DNA of 5,130 nucleotides from an uncultured Lachnospiraceae bacterium (lineage in GTDB: Bacteria; Bacillota; Clostridia; Lachnospirales; Lachnospiraceae), in NCBI GenBank assembly GCA_945643825.1, contig CALZEZ010000130.1, positions 1 to 5,130 of the forward strand, written 5' to 3'. The position numbers and the translations under genes are program-made. Under the pieces are notes generated by a model. That model had not been told where the DNA came from. It did not search any database and was given only the letters and a program-made list of their open reading frames with translations. Shown in pieces: positions 1 through 5,130 of this stretch. Every line of letters starts with the position of its first letter. Position 1 is the first letter of the stretch.

Positions 1-324
1 ACGTCCTGCTACAATTACATGAATTGGAGATGCATCCATGATGGCTCTTCTCTCGTTGTAGTCATTATTCAGGATTTCCTTTGCCTGCTCCTCATCCATG
101 CCCTCTACATTGGGCGTCACTCTTCCTGCAAGAAGCTTCTCCTCGTGTGCGATGTATTCTGCCTTTGCCTCATCCGAATGATGTGTCACATCATACTTTG
201 TGATGACAAAGGGGTCCTTGCCGCTTTCCTGTAAGGCAGCAAGCTTCTCGCGGCGAACCTTTAGAAGCTGGTTCACATCCTGCGTCTGGTTATTCTTCTG
301 ATTCTGATTCTGTGTGTCTCCCAC
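1..324 (-). CDS. lysS: Lysyl-tRNA synthetase, class II, N-terminal part (3' end outside window)
   Basis: LysRS charges tRNA-Lys with lysine in the cytoplasm, using ATP. Only the first 108 codons are in the window and the frame is open to base 1. Residues 18-49 (VNQLLKVRREKLAALQ, then GKDPFVITKYDVTHHS) match the usual N-terminal helix and the 'KYDVTH' lead-in of bacterial LysRS. The segment ends in VIVAGR (103-108), the first strand of the anticodon-binding OB fold. I chose a GTG start at 324 because AGGAG lies 8 nt upstream and no in-frame ATG exists nearby; the ATG at 329 is in another frame and hits TGA after 18 codons. Residues 4-16 are a low-complexity Q/N run. Between THHS and VAGR there are about 50 residues, clearly more than in a typical LysRS such as E. 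coli's. The gene lies 31 nt after greA and shares its promoter. Identification is strong, though no catalytic motif is visible because of truncation. Confidence 0.9.
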   Translation of the reverse strand, partial: MGDTQNQNQKNNQTQDVNQLLKVRREKLAALQESGKDPFVITKYDVTHHSDEAKAEYIAHEEKLLAGRVTPNVEGMDEEQAKEILNNDYNERRAIMDASPIHVIVAGR

Positions 325-332
325 GTCATTCT

Positions 333-337
333 CTCCT
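333..337 (-). promoter_or_regulatory. Ribosome binding site of lysS that decides a GTG start
   Basis: AGGAG on the minus strand lies 8 nt before the GTG at 324, which opens the LysRS frame. The nearer ATG at 329 is only 3 nt from the AGGAG and is out of frame, so the GTG is preferred. Confidence 0.75.
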
Positions 338-355
338 ATATCTGTATCTCTAAGC

Positions 356-838
356 TTAGTTGGATCTGTCGATTCCTAATACTTTATACTGAAGCTCTCC
401 TGCCTGTGTCTCTACGGTAACTACATCACCGACCTTGGCACCGATCAGAGCTCTTCCTACCGGGGATTCATTGGAGATCTTACCCTTTAAGCTGTTTGCC
501 TCGGTGGATCCTACAATCTTGTATTCCAGCTCCTCATTAAACTCCATATCGAAGATGGTAACGCGGCATCCGATATTGATCTTGTCAACATCCACTTCGT
601 CCTCTACTACGACTTCCGCATTCTTCAGAATCTTCTCTAATTCCTCGATACGAGCCTCGATATCACGCTGTTCGTCCTTCGCTGCATCGTACTCGGCATT
701 CTCGGACAAATCTCCCTGCTCTCTGGCCTCCTTAATCTTCTGTGCGACTTCCTGACGTCTTACAACCTTCAACTCATGAAGCTCATCCTCGTATTTGCGG
801 AGTCCTTCATAGGTCAGTATGTTCTTCTTTTCTTCCAT
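356..838 (-). CDS. greA: Transcription elongation factor GreA
   Basis: GreA enters the secondary channel of RNA polymerase and stimulates cleavage of backtracked nascent RNA. The 160-aa length is normal for the family. The N-terminal coiled-coil hairpin spans about residues 8-76, with the tip motif DLSENAEYDAAKDEQ at 43-57; D43 and E46 are the acidic residues that hold the catalytic Mg2+ in the family. The C-terminal FKBP-like domain (about 84-157) carries the signature ISNESPVGRALIGAKVGDVV (121-140). The start is supported by AGGAAGGG 8 nt upstream. The first 32 nt overlap the end of the preceding uncharacterised gene in another frame, but greA has its own consensus promoter about 70 nt upstream. 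lysS follows after 31 nt, so greA-lysS is probably one transcription unit, joining transcription fidelity and tRNA charging. The gene is complete and nothing is missing. Confidence 0.97.
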   Translation of the reverse strand: MEEKKNILTYEGLRKYEDELHELKVVRRQEVAQKIKEAREQGDLSENAEYDAAKDEQRDIEARIEELEKILKNAEVVVEDEVDVDKINIGCRVTIFDMEFNEELEYKIVGSTEANSLKGKISNESPVGRALIGAKVGDVVTVETQAGELQYKVLGIDRSN

Positions 839-1757
839 AATGATTTCCCTTCCTATCCAATATCTTTCGACATTGTGCCCATTTCATTATCTTGTTTTCA
901 TTCATGGTATTATATACATTTTTAGCGGTGCTGTCAATGGTGGCAGCGCCTTTCCATCGCCAATTTACGCCGATGGAGCAGTACTCAAAAGAAACATGGT
1001 TTCGACAGGTGCCGTATTTCTCTTTTTCGGGTGTCGGCATGCAGTCCAGATAAGTAACCGGTGCTTTCCGGTGATTTCCCGACAGGCTCATGAGAAGTCC
1101 CGGATCGGTTTCGAAATCTACGACAAGAATCCGTTCCGTCTCTCTCTCCTGTTCCGGCATCTTCGTCTGTAGCACAAGACCATATTCATAATATAGATCC
1201 TCCTCAAAATCTGCGAGCTGCTCCGAGATCGCCACTGATTCGTCCCCGGAGAGAATCAGATTCATCTCGTTTCTTGTCTCTCCAAGCGCAAAGCAGAGAT
1301 CCCGAATCTGCGGAAAGCGCTCACAGGAGCACAACACAATGAGACTACTTGCCTGCACCGGTCGCTGACTCAGAAAAAGCTCCCACCAGACAGCGAGCTC
1401 CTCTTCCGCCTGCAGAAGTCCTGTCTGCTCAAAGAGCCGTCTTCCCGCTTTACTCATGCATAATTTCTTCTGAATCGCAGGCTCCAGGTAGATATAGTCG
1501 CCGGAGAGCTCGCAAAATGCTGTCTCGATAAACTTGTACAATAGCCAGTCATCGCCGATCCATTTTGCCGGAATCGGGACATAAACAATCTGCCCGCGCG
1601 GTGTTTCTTCCCGGTTGACCGGTAATTCGCTGGGTGTCCTGTATAGCTCCCATTTTACTTTGATTCGCGAAAACAACCTGCCCTTGCCGCATCCTTCATT
1701 TTCTCCCGATTGTGCTGTGGCTATTCTGAAACGATAGAAGCTGATGATCTTTCTCAT
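807..1757 (-). CDS. Uncharacterised protein between dusB and greA
   Basis: I do not recognise a named family. The chosen ATG at 1757 gives 316 aa and has GGAGG with 7-nt spacing; the frame is open farther upstream, into the dusB end, but without a comparable ribosome binding site. No signal peptide or membrane segment is evident, so a cytoplasmic protein is likely. The N-terminus is basic (1-40). Residues 56-62 (QIVYVPI) and 136-145 (ASSLIVLCSC) look like beta strands, and the latter opens a possible alpha/beta unit running to EEDLYYEYGLVLQ (185-197). ILVVDFE (210-216) and APVTYLD (232-238) look like further strands. The C-terminal IDSTAKNVYN (274-283) is encoded by the greA promoter, and the last 11 codons overlap greA. 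I faintly recall Lachnospiraceae proteins of this position ending in a similar 'VKNGYNT' motif, but could not verify it. Expression probably depends on read-through of the hairpin just upstream. The gene being real is likely; its function is unknown. Confidence 0.72.
   Translation of the reverse strand: MRKIISFYRFRIATAQSGENEGCGKGRLFSRIKVKWELYRTPSELPVNREETPRGQIVYVPIPAKWIGDDWLLYKFIETAFCELSGDYIYLEPAIQKKLCMSKAGRRLFEQTGLLQAEEELAVWWELFLSQRPVQASSLIVLCSCERFPQIRDLCFALGETRNEMNLILSGDESVAISEQLADFEEDLYYEYGLVLQTKMPEQERETERILVVDFETDPGLLMSLSGNHRKAPVTYLDCMPTPEKEKYGTCRNHVSFEYCSIGVNWRWKGAATIDSTAKNVYNTMNENKIMKWAQCRKILDRKGNHYGRKEEHTDL
847..854 (-). promoter_or_regulatory. Ribosome binding site of greA
   Basis: AGGAAGGG on the minus strand lies 8 nt before the greA ATG. 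It is purine-rich and well spaced, and lies inside the last codons of the uncharacterised upstream gene. Confidence 0.75.
909..937 (-). promoter_or_regulatory. Consensus sigma-A promoter for greA-lysS
   Basis: On the minus strand TTGACA (937-932) and TATAAT (914-909) are separated by exactly 17 bp: both boxes and the spacing match the sigma-A consensus. The spacer contains an A-run. Transcription would begin near the A at 902, giving a leader of about 64 nt before the greA ATG with a good ribosome binding site. The promoter lies wholly within the 3' coding region of the upstream uncharacterised gene, where it encodes the IDSTAKNVYN segment. I saw no attenuator-like hairpin in the leader. Confidence 0.88.
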
Positions 1758-1798
1758 AAAAAATCCTCCATCACAGACACTCATCTGTAATAGAGGAT
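1758..1798 (-). terminator. Hairpin plus U-run after dusB; 3' arm carries the next gene's Shine-Dalgarno
   Basis: In the minus-strand RNA the arm ATCCTCTATTACAGA (1798-1784) pairs over all 15 positions with TCTGTGATGGAGGAT (1777-1763), with two G.U wobbles and a 6-nt loop. A run of six U (1763-1758, the first one paired) follows. This is the form of an intrinsic terminator. In the plus-strand RNA the two wobbles become A.C mismatches, so the structure favours the coding direction. The hairpin begins 5 nt after the dusB stop codon. The GGAGG (1769-1765) that should initiate the next gene is inside the 3' arm, and its ATG (1757) immediately follows the U-run. The element could therefore terminate the upstream operon, block translation of the next gene, or do both. 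The GC content of the stem is modest (5 G-C pairs), so read-through is plausible. Confidence 0.68.
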
Positions 1799-1803
1799 AT
1801 GTG

Positions 1804-2781
1804 TTAAGAGAGACATTCATTACCAAAAATCATCTCGATACTTCTTTCCAGCTCTTCCATGGTCTCCATGCTGTTGACCTGTCCGCGCAGCTTCGCCGAG
1901 CCCGGGATTCCCGCCGTATACCAGGAAACGTGCTTTCGCATCTCACGAACGGCAAGATACTCGCCCTTCCATTTGGTCATAAGCGATGCATGGCGAAGAA
2001 TCGTGCTTCGCATTTCCTCGCGTGTAGGCGGCGCAAGGAGTTCTCCGGTTTCCAGAAAATGAACGGTGTCACGGAAAATCCATGGGTTCCCTCTGGCGGC
2101 TCTTCCAATCATGACCGCATCGCATCCGGTCTGCTGCAGCATTTCCTTTGCCCTCTTTGGGGAGGTGATATCACCATTACCAATAACAGGGATGTGCACC
2201 GCCTGTTTCACCTGCGCGATGCAGTCCCAGTCCGCTTCGCCGGAATAGAACTGTTCACGGGTTCGTCCATGCACGGCCACTGCTTTGGCTCCGGACTCTT
2301 CTGCAATATGTGCCAGCTCCACTGCATTGAGGTGGTCCTCGTCAAAGCCTCGCCTGATCTTCACTGTCACAGGCTTTTTAATTGCCCCTGCAACTGCTTC
2401 GATGATCCGTCCAGCGAGGACGGGATTTCTCATGAGCGCCGAGCCATCCCCATTTCCGACGATCTTTGGCACCGGGCATCCCATATTGATATCCAGGATA
2501 TCAAAGGGGCGTTCTTCTATTTCCTTTGCCATCTGTGCCATGGTGTCCGGCTCAGATCCAAACAGCTGCAGGGAAACCACGCCTTCCTCGGGATGAATCT
2601 GTAAAAGTCCTTCGGTATTCTTATTGTGATACTGCAGGGCTTTGGCCGATATCATCTCCATGCATACCAAACCAGCCCCCTGCTCATGGCATAACAGACG
2701 AAATGGCAGGTCGCTTACTCCTGCCATTGGTGCCAGAATAACCTGATTATCCAGGGTTACATTTCCAATCGTTACCTTCAT
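1804..2781 (-). CDS. dusB: tRNA-dihydrouridine synthase (DusB type)
   Basis: This FMN-dependent, NADPH-using enzyme reduces specific uridines in tRNA to dihydrouridine. The 325-aa length is usual. The N-terminal TIM barrel starts with VILAPMAGVSDLPFR (14-28). The active-site loop INMGCPVPKIVGNGDGSALM (98-117) holds the general-acid cysteine C102. K141 in TVKIRRG, H171 in VHGR and N202 in IGNGDI are the expected FMN/uridine-site residues, followed by VMIGRAARGNPWIF (223-236), which binds the FMN phosphate. The C-terminal helical tRNA-binding domain occupies about 250-325 and includes MRKHVSWYTAGIPG (281-294). The start lies 9 nt after the coaX stop, with a modest AAGTAGG that overlaps that stop, suggesting translational coupling. 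A terminator-like hairpin follows 5 nt after its own stop. Family assignment is firm. The DusB subtype is inferred from similarity and operon context, since Firmicutes Dus specificity is not readable from motifs. Confidence 0.95.
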   Translation of the reverse strand: MKVTIGNVTLDNQVILAPMAGVSDLPFRLLCHEQGAGLVCMEMISAKALQYHNKNTEGLLQIHPEEGVVSLQLFGSEPDTMAQMAKEIEERPFDILDINMGCPVPKIVGNGDGSALMRNPVLAGRIIEAVAGAIKKPVTVKIRRGFDEDHLNAVELAHIAEESGAKAVAVHGRTREQFYSGEADWDCIAQVKQAVHIPVIGNGDITSPKRAKEMLQQTGCDAVMIGRAARGNPWIFRDTVHFLETGELLAPPTREEMRSTILRHASLMTKWKGEYLAVREMRKHVSWYTAGIPGSAKLRGQVNSMETMEELERSIEMIFGNECLS

Positions 2782-2790
2782 GTCTGTAAC

Positions 2791-3561
2791 CTACTTGTGA
2801 TTCTTCTCATACAGAATACGCAGACCCTCGAGGGTGAGCGCACCGTTATATTCCTGTATCAGGTCGGTCTCGTCTGCGATAATACGGCCAAGTCCTCCGG
2901 TTGCAACCACCTTCAGATTTTCATACCCGGTTTCCTTGATGACCTGCTTGATAATATACTCAGTCTGTCCAATCTGTCCATACATTAATCCGGCCTGCAT
3001 ACTGCTGATGGTTTCTTTGGCAAGAATCGACTTCGGCTTCTTGATCTCAATTTCGGGCAGCTTTGCCGTATCTTCCCACAGCGCCTTTGCAGAGATACGG
3101 ATTCCCGGAGCCGTAATTCCCACGCTAAATGACCCGTCAGCCTCGACCAGATCATAGGTCGTTGCTGTTCCAAAATCCAGTACCAGTATCGGTCCACCAT
3201 ATAATTCATAGGCAGCAACGGCATCAACAATGCGGTCCGGTCCGATTTCTCTCGGATTCTCTGTTGCAAGCCGGATTCCGGTCTTAATTCCGGGTCCCAC
3301 AATAATCGGTTTTAAGTTCAGATACTTCGTGATTGCTCCCTGAAACGAATGCATGACATTGGGAACCACACTCGCAATGATGACACCCTCGAGGGCATCA
3401 TGGGGAACGTTGTTCTGTGCAAGCATCTCGCGAAACAGAATTCCATACTCATCTGAGGTTCTGGGCAGCTTCGTCATCAGACGAAAGGTGCAAAAAAGGG
3501 TCATATCCTGATACACGCCACAGGTAATGTTCGTATTGCCGATATCCACTACTAGAATCAT
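2791..3561 (-). CDS. coaX: Type III pantothenate kinase
   Basis: CoaX phosphorylates pantothenate with ATP, the first step of CoA synthesis. The type III enzyme belongs to the ASKHA fold and usually needs a monovalent cation and escapes CoA feedback inhibition. The 256-aa length is typical. DIGNTN (6-11) is the ATP phosphate-binding motif with D6. IGPDR (106-110) contains D109, the expected catalytic base. VLDFGTATTYDLV (127-139) is the second nucleotide/cation motif with D129. GITAPGIRIS (148-157) is the PanK-III 'PG' motif, and VATGGLG (219-225) is the adenosine motif. In the PG motif the usual G-G pair appears as V-G. The start at 3561 has GGGAGG 6 nt upstream, and an upstream in-frame ATG at 3603 has no such support. 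The gene begins 1 nt after the preceding stop and lies next to birA, an arrangement common in Clostridia. Confidence 0.96.
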   Translation of the reverse strand: MILVVDIGNTNITCGVYQDMTLFCTFRLMTKLPRTSDEYGILFREMLAQNNVPHDALEGVIIASVVPNVMHSFQGAITKYLNLKPIIVGPGIKTGIRLATENPREIGPDRIVDAVAAYELYGGPILVLDFGTATTYDLVEADGSFSVGITAPGIRISAKALWEDTAKLPEIEIKKPKSILAKETISSMQAGLMYGQIGQTEYIIKQVIKETGYENLKVVATGGLGRIIADETDLIQEYNGALTLEGLRILYEKNHK

Positions 3562-3562
3562 A

Positions 3563-3928
3563 TTATACCTCCCTTGGAGAATTTTCCTCCGTGATTTGAT
3601 CAATATCCTGATGCAAAATAAAAATCTTATAGTACAGCTCTAACGAATGCAGAAGCTGCGCGCGATTTCGCTCAATCTCACGAATCATCAGTCCGCTGCC
3701 GATCTCATCGTAGAGATAATCATTATCTGCCGCCTGTGTCTCAAAGCAGAGGCTTCCATTTTCATCAAATTCGACGGTAAAGATGCCGCCAACCTCTTCT
3801 GTGAAGAGGACGCAGATTATGTGCAGCTCATCCTGAATATCCTCGGGAAGCTTACCAAACTGCTCTTTATTAAAGTAATATTTCTGCTCATAGGAATTTG
3901 CTCCGCAGAGAACGATTCTTTCAGACAT
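3563..3928 (-). CDS. Uncharacterised small protein, DUF6145-like
   Basis: The 121-aa product resembles a small, uncharacterised Lachnospiraceae family that I believe is named DUF6145; the match is from memory and its function is unknown. It starts MSERIVLCGANSYEQKYYFN and is acidic, with no signal peptide or membrane segment. Residues 36-53 (HIICVLFTEEVGGIFTVE) look like two beta strands, and 57-64 could add a third. The GSGL segment (77-80) leads into a long amphipathic helix at about 82-108. It sits between birA and coaX, overlapping the birA end by 8 nt and ending 1 nt before the coaX ATG. This implies strict co-expression with biotin ligase and pantothenate kinase. Two starts are possible: ATG 3934 (GGGGG only 4 nt upstream) or ATG 3928 (10 nt). 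I prefer 3928 from the expected MxEKIVLCG-type beginning. The gene is likely real. Confidence 0.8.
   Translation of the reverse strand: MSERIVLCGANSYEQKYYFNKEQFGKLPEDIQDELHIICVLFTEEVGGIFTVEFDENGSLCFETQAADNDYLYDEIGSGLMIREIERNRAQLLHSLELYYKIFILHQDIDQITEENSPREV
3568..3573 (-). promoter_or_regulatory. Ribosome binding site of coaX
   Basis: GGGAGG on the minus strand lies 6 nt before the coaX ATG. It is formed by the last codons of the upstream small gene, so ribosomes finishing that gene end exactly on the coaX initiation region. It fixes the coaX start at 3561. Confidence 0.8.
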
Positions 3929-4901
3929 ATCCATATAACCCCCGTACTGATACTTCTCCGGCATAAATCGCCTCGATTGTGCCGTCTCCTTTTTCCACCA
4001 GCAGTTCACCATGGGTATTGATTCCTCTGGCAATTCCCTCAAAGGGCTCCTTCGGATCCAGCACGCGAACCTCTCTGTCCTTGTTGACCATATGTGCCTC
4101 GTAGGACTCCTTCAAGAAGCTCAGATCGCCACTGGCTTCAAAGCAGTCGTATTCCTGCTCGAAGTGGGTGAGAATGCTCTCGATGAGCTGCAGTCTCGAT
4201 ACCGGATGTCCGCACGCAAGCTTTAGTGAGGTCGCCACTTCGGACAGCTCCTCCGGAAACGAATCCATATTGACATTGATGCCGGAGCCAACGATCACAT
4301 AGTCGATCTCGCCCATGGATACGCTCATCTCCGTAAGAATTCCGCAGACCTTCCTTCCATTTACCACCACATCATTTGGCCACTTGATCTGCGCCTGTAA
4401 TCCGCACACTTCCTCGATAGCAAGCACAATGGCATGCGCCTGGATCAGCGTCACCATAGAGGCCAGATCCGGGCCAAGCTTCGGACGCAGGAGAACGGAC
4501 ATCGCAATCGTTGTTCCCGCCGGAGATTTCCATACTCTGTCCCGACGTCCCTTTCCAGCGCTTTGCATCGCCGCTGTAACCATTGTTCCATGGGGTGCGC
4601 CGTTCTCGGCGAGCAGCTTCACATCGTTATTGGTAGAGCCGGTTTCTTCCTTAAAATAAACAGGCTTCGCTATCCATTTAAGCTTAAGTCTGTCCTCCAG
4701 CTCCTTCTGGTTAAGCACATCCTGAAGATTTTTCAGTCGATAGCCTCTGTTTCGCACCGCCTCAATGTCATAGCCCTGCGCCTGAAGCTGTCTGATCGCC
4801 TTCCAGATTGCTGTTCTGGACACACCGAAGTGTTCACAAAGAACCTGCCCAGACAAATAATCCGGGCAGTCCTTCAAAAGTTTAATAATCTCATTCTTCA
4901 T
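3921..4901 (-). CDS. birA: Biotin--[acetyl-CoA-carboxylase] ligase / biotin operon repressor (bifunctional type)
   Basis: BirA makes biotinyl-5'-AMP and transfers biotin to a lysine of carboxylase carrier domains. Proteins with the N-terminal DNA-binding domain also repress biotin genes. At 326 aa this is the long, two-function form. The winged helix-turn-helix covers about 1-60, with recognition helix GVSRTAIWKAIRQL (26-39) and wing RNRGYRL (50-56). The ligase core has ETGSTNND (86-93), the biotinyl-AMP loop GKGRRDR (116-122), KWPND (173-177, containing the conserved lysine K173), KVCGILTEM (184-192) and GSGINVN (205-211). The SH3-like C-terminal domain is about 277-322. The start is 3 nt after the argF stop with only a weak GAAGAG-type ribosome binding site, so coupling to argF translation is likely. 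No biotin operator half-sites are seen in this window, so any target operon lies elsewhere. Confidence 0.95.
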   Translation of the reverse strand: MKNEIIKLLKDCPDYLSGQVLCEHFGVSRTAIWKAIRQLQAQGYDIEAVRNRGYRLKNLQDVLNQKELEDRLKLKWIAKPVYFKEETGSTNNDVKLLAENGAPHGTMVTAAMQSAGKGRRDRVWKSPAGTTIAMSVLLRPKLGPDLASMVTLIQAHAIVLAIEEVCGLQAQIKWPNDVVVNGRKVCGILTEMSVSMGEIDYVIVGSGINVNMDSFPEELSEVATSLKLACGHPVSRLQLIESILTHFEQEYDCFEASGDLSFLKESYEAHMVNKDREVRVLDPKEPFEGIARGINTHGELLVEKGDGTIEAIYAGEVSVRGLYGYV

Positions 4902-4904
4902 TTC

Positions 4905-5130
4905 TTACTCTTCATAGCCAAGAGTCGCCGCCATTACAGCCTTAATCGTATGCATGCGATTCTCTGCTTCATCAAATACGATCGATCTGTCTGATTCAAA
5001 CACTTCGTCGGTAACCTCCAAAGCATCAAAGCCAAACTTTTCTCCCTTTTCCTTTCCGATCTTTGTCTTCAGATCATGAAAGGCCGGCAGACAGTGCATA
5101 AATACTGCCTGTGGTCCTGCATTCTCCATC
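4905..5130 (-). CDS. argF: Ornithine carbamoyltransferase, C-terminal part (5' end outside window)
   Basis: The enzyme joins carbamoyl phosphate and ornithine to give citrulline in arginine synthesis (or acts in reverse in the arginine deiminase pathway). Only the last 75 or so residues are present; the frame is open to the window edge, and the methionine near 5129 is internal. The segment has the HCLPAFHD motif, whose cysteine and leucine contribute to ornithine binding. It also has the C-terminal pattern DEVFESDRSIVFDEAENRMH followed by TIKAVMAATL, which is characteristic of OTCases rather than aspartate carbamoyltransferases. The conserved arginine in ENRMH is the carbamoyl phosphate/ornithine site residue. 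The stop codon lies 3 nt before birA, so this is probably the upstream member of the same operon. The anabolic (argF) versus catabolic (arcB) role cannot be decided from this fragment; argF is the more common neighbour of birA here. Confidence 0.93.
   Translation of the reverse strand, partial: MENAGPQAVFMHCLPAFHDLKTKIGKEKGEKFGFDALEVTDEVFESDRSIVFDEAENRMHTIKAVMAATLGYEE

Noticed and set aside
19..234. Plus-strand open frame opposite lysS, giving a hydrophobic peptide
   Set aside because: Its coordinates lie wholly inside the well-supported lysS frame, and the hydrophobicity comes from reading the complement of charged codons.
350..359. Palindrome CTAAGCTTAG at the end of greA
   Set aside because: It is only 10 bp with no loop or U-run; it contains the greA stop and gives no terminator. 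Probably chance.
807..905. Possible short leader peptide beginning at the ATG at 905 or 887 in the greA leader
   Set aside because: The expected transcription start (about 902) excludes the first ATG, and neither has a ribosome binding site. The frame is simply the tail of the upstream gene.
927..950. Imperfect inverted repeat GGCGCTG/CAGCACC around the -35 box of the greA promoter
   Set aside because: It is a 7-bp arm pair with one mismatch and a 10-nt spacer, too weak to claim as an operator without comparative support.
1758..1830. Starts for the uncharacterised gene upstream of 1757 (for example ATG at 1826, 1820 or 1784)
   Set aside because: They fall in the dusB end or in the hairpin and lack ribosome binding sites, while ATG 1757 has GGAGG at good spacing.
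1744..2604. Long plus-strand open frame (286 codons) opposite dusB
   Set aside because: It lies antisense to a firmly identified dusB, has no ribosome binding site I can see and no family-like protein sequence. It is explained by codon use of the real gene.
3562..3567. TATAAT immediately before the coaX start
   Set aside because: At 17-bp spacing the -35 position reads GGAGGA, not TTGACA, and transcription would start inside coaX. The match comes from the stop/ATG spacing after the ribosome binding site.
4434..4994. Plus-strand open frame opposite birA and argF
   Set aside because: It crosses the junction of two certain genes on the other strand; its Arg/His/Cys-rich composition is typical of a shadow frame.

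Overview
The window looks like a piece of a Clostridia chromosome, most likely Lachnospiraceae. This is inferred from the gene order argF-birA-(DUF6145-like)-coaX-dusB-x-greA-lysS, the type III (CoaX) pantothenate kinase, a BirA with an N-terminal DNA-binding domain, strong GGAGG-type ribosome binding sites and moderate GC. All eight genes are on the minus strand, so transcription runs from high to low coordinates. Coding density is very high and no stretch longer than 300 bases lacks a gene. I saw no tRNA, rRNA, CRISPR array, insertion sequence or prophage sequence.

Right part (5130 to 1804), a tightly packed operon: the 3' end of argF (ornithine carbamoyltransferase), birA (biotin ligase/repressor), a small uncharacterised DUF6145-like gene, coaX and dusB. 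Junctions are 3 nt, an 8-nt overlap, 1 nt and 9 nt, so translational coupling is likely. The genes cover arginine synthesis, attachment of biotin to carboxylases, the first step of CoA synthesis and tRNA dihydrouridine formation.

Middle (1803 to 807): a 46-nt gap after dusB, then an uncharacterised gene of about 316 codons. The gap holds a 15-bp hairpin followed by a U-run. It looks like an intrinsic terminator, but its 3' arm is also the Shine-Dalgarno of the next gene, and the U-run ends at that gene's ATG. The uncharacterised gene therefore seems to sit behind a combined terminator and translation-blocking element.

Left part (937 to 1): greA (transcript cleavage factor) and the start of lysS (lysyl-tRNA synthetase, GTG start). 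A fully consensus sigma-A promoter (TTGACA, 17 bp, TATAAT) drives greA-lysS and lies inside the 3' coding end of the uncharacterised gene. That gene also overlaps the start of greA by 32 nt.

Most of the window is ordinary housekeeping sequence. The points worth a second look are the hairpin/SD element after dusB, the promoter embedded in coding sequence before greA, and the two uncharacterised proteins.
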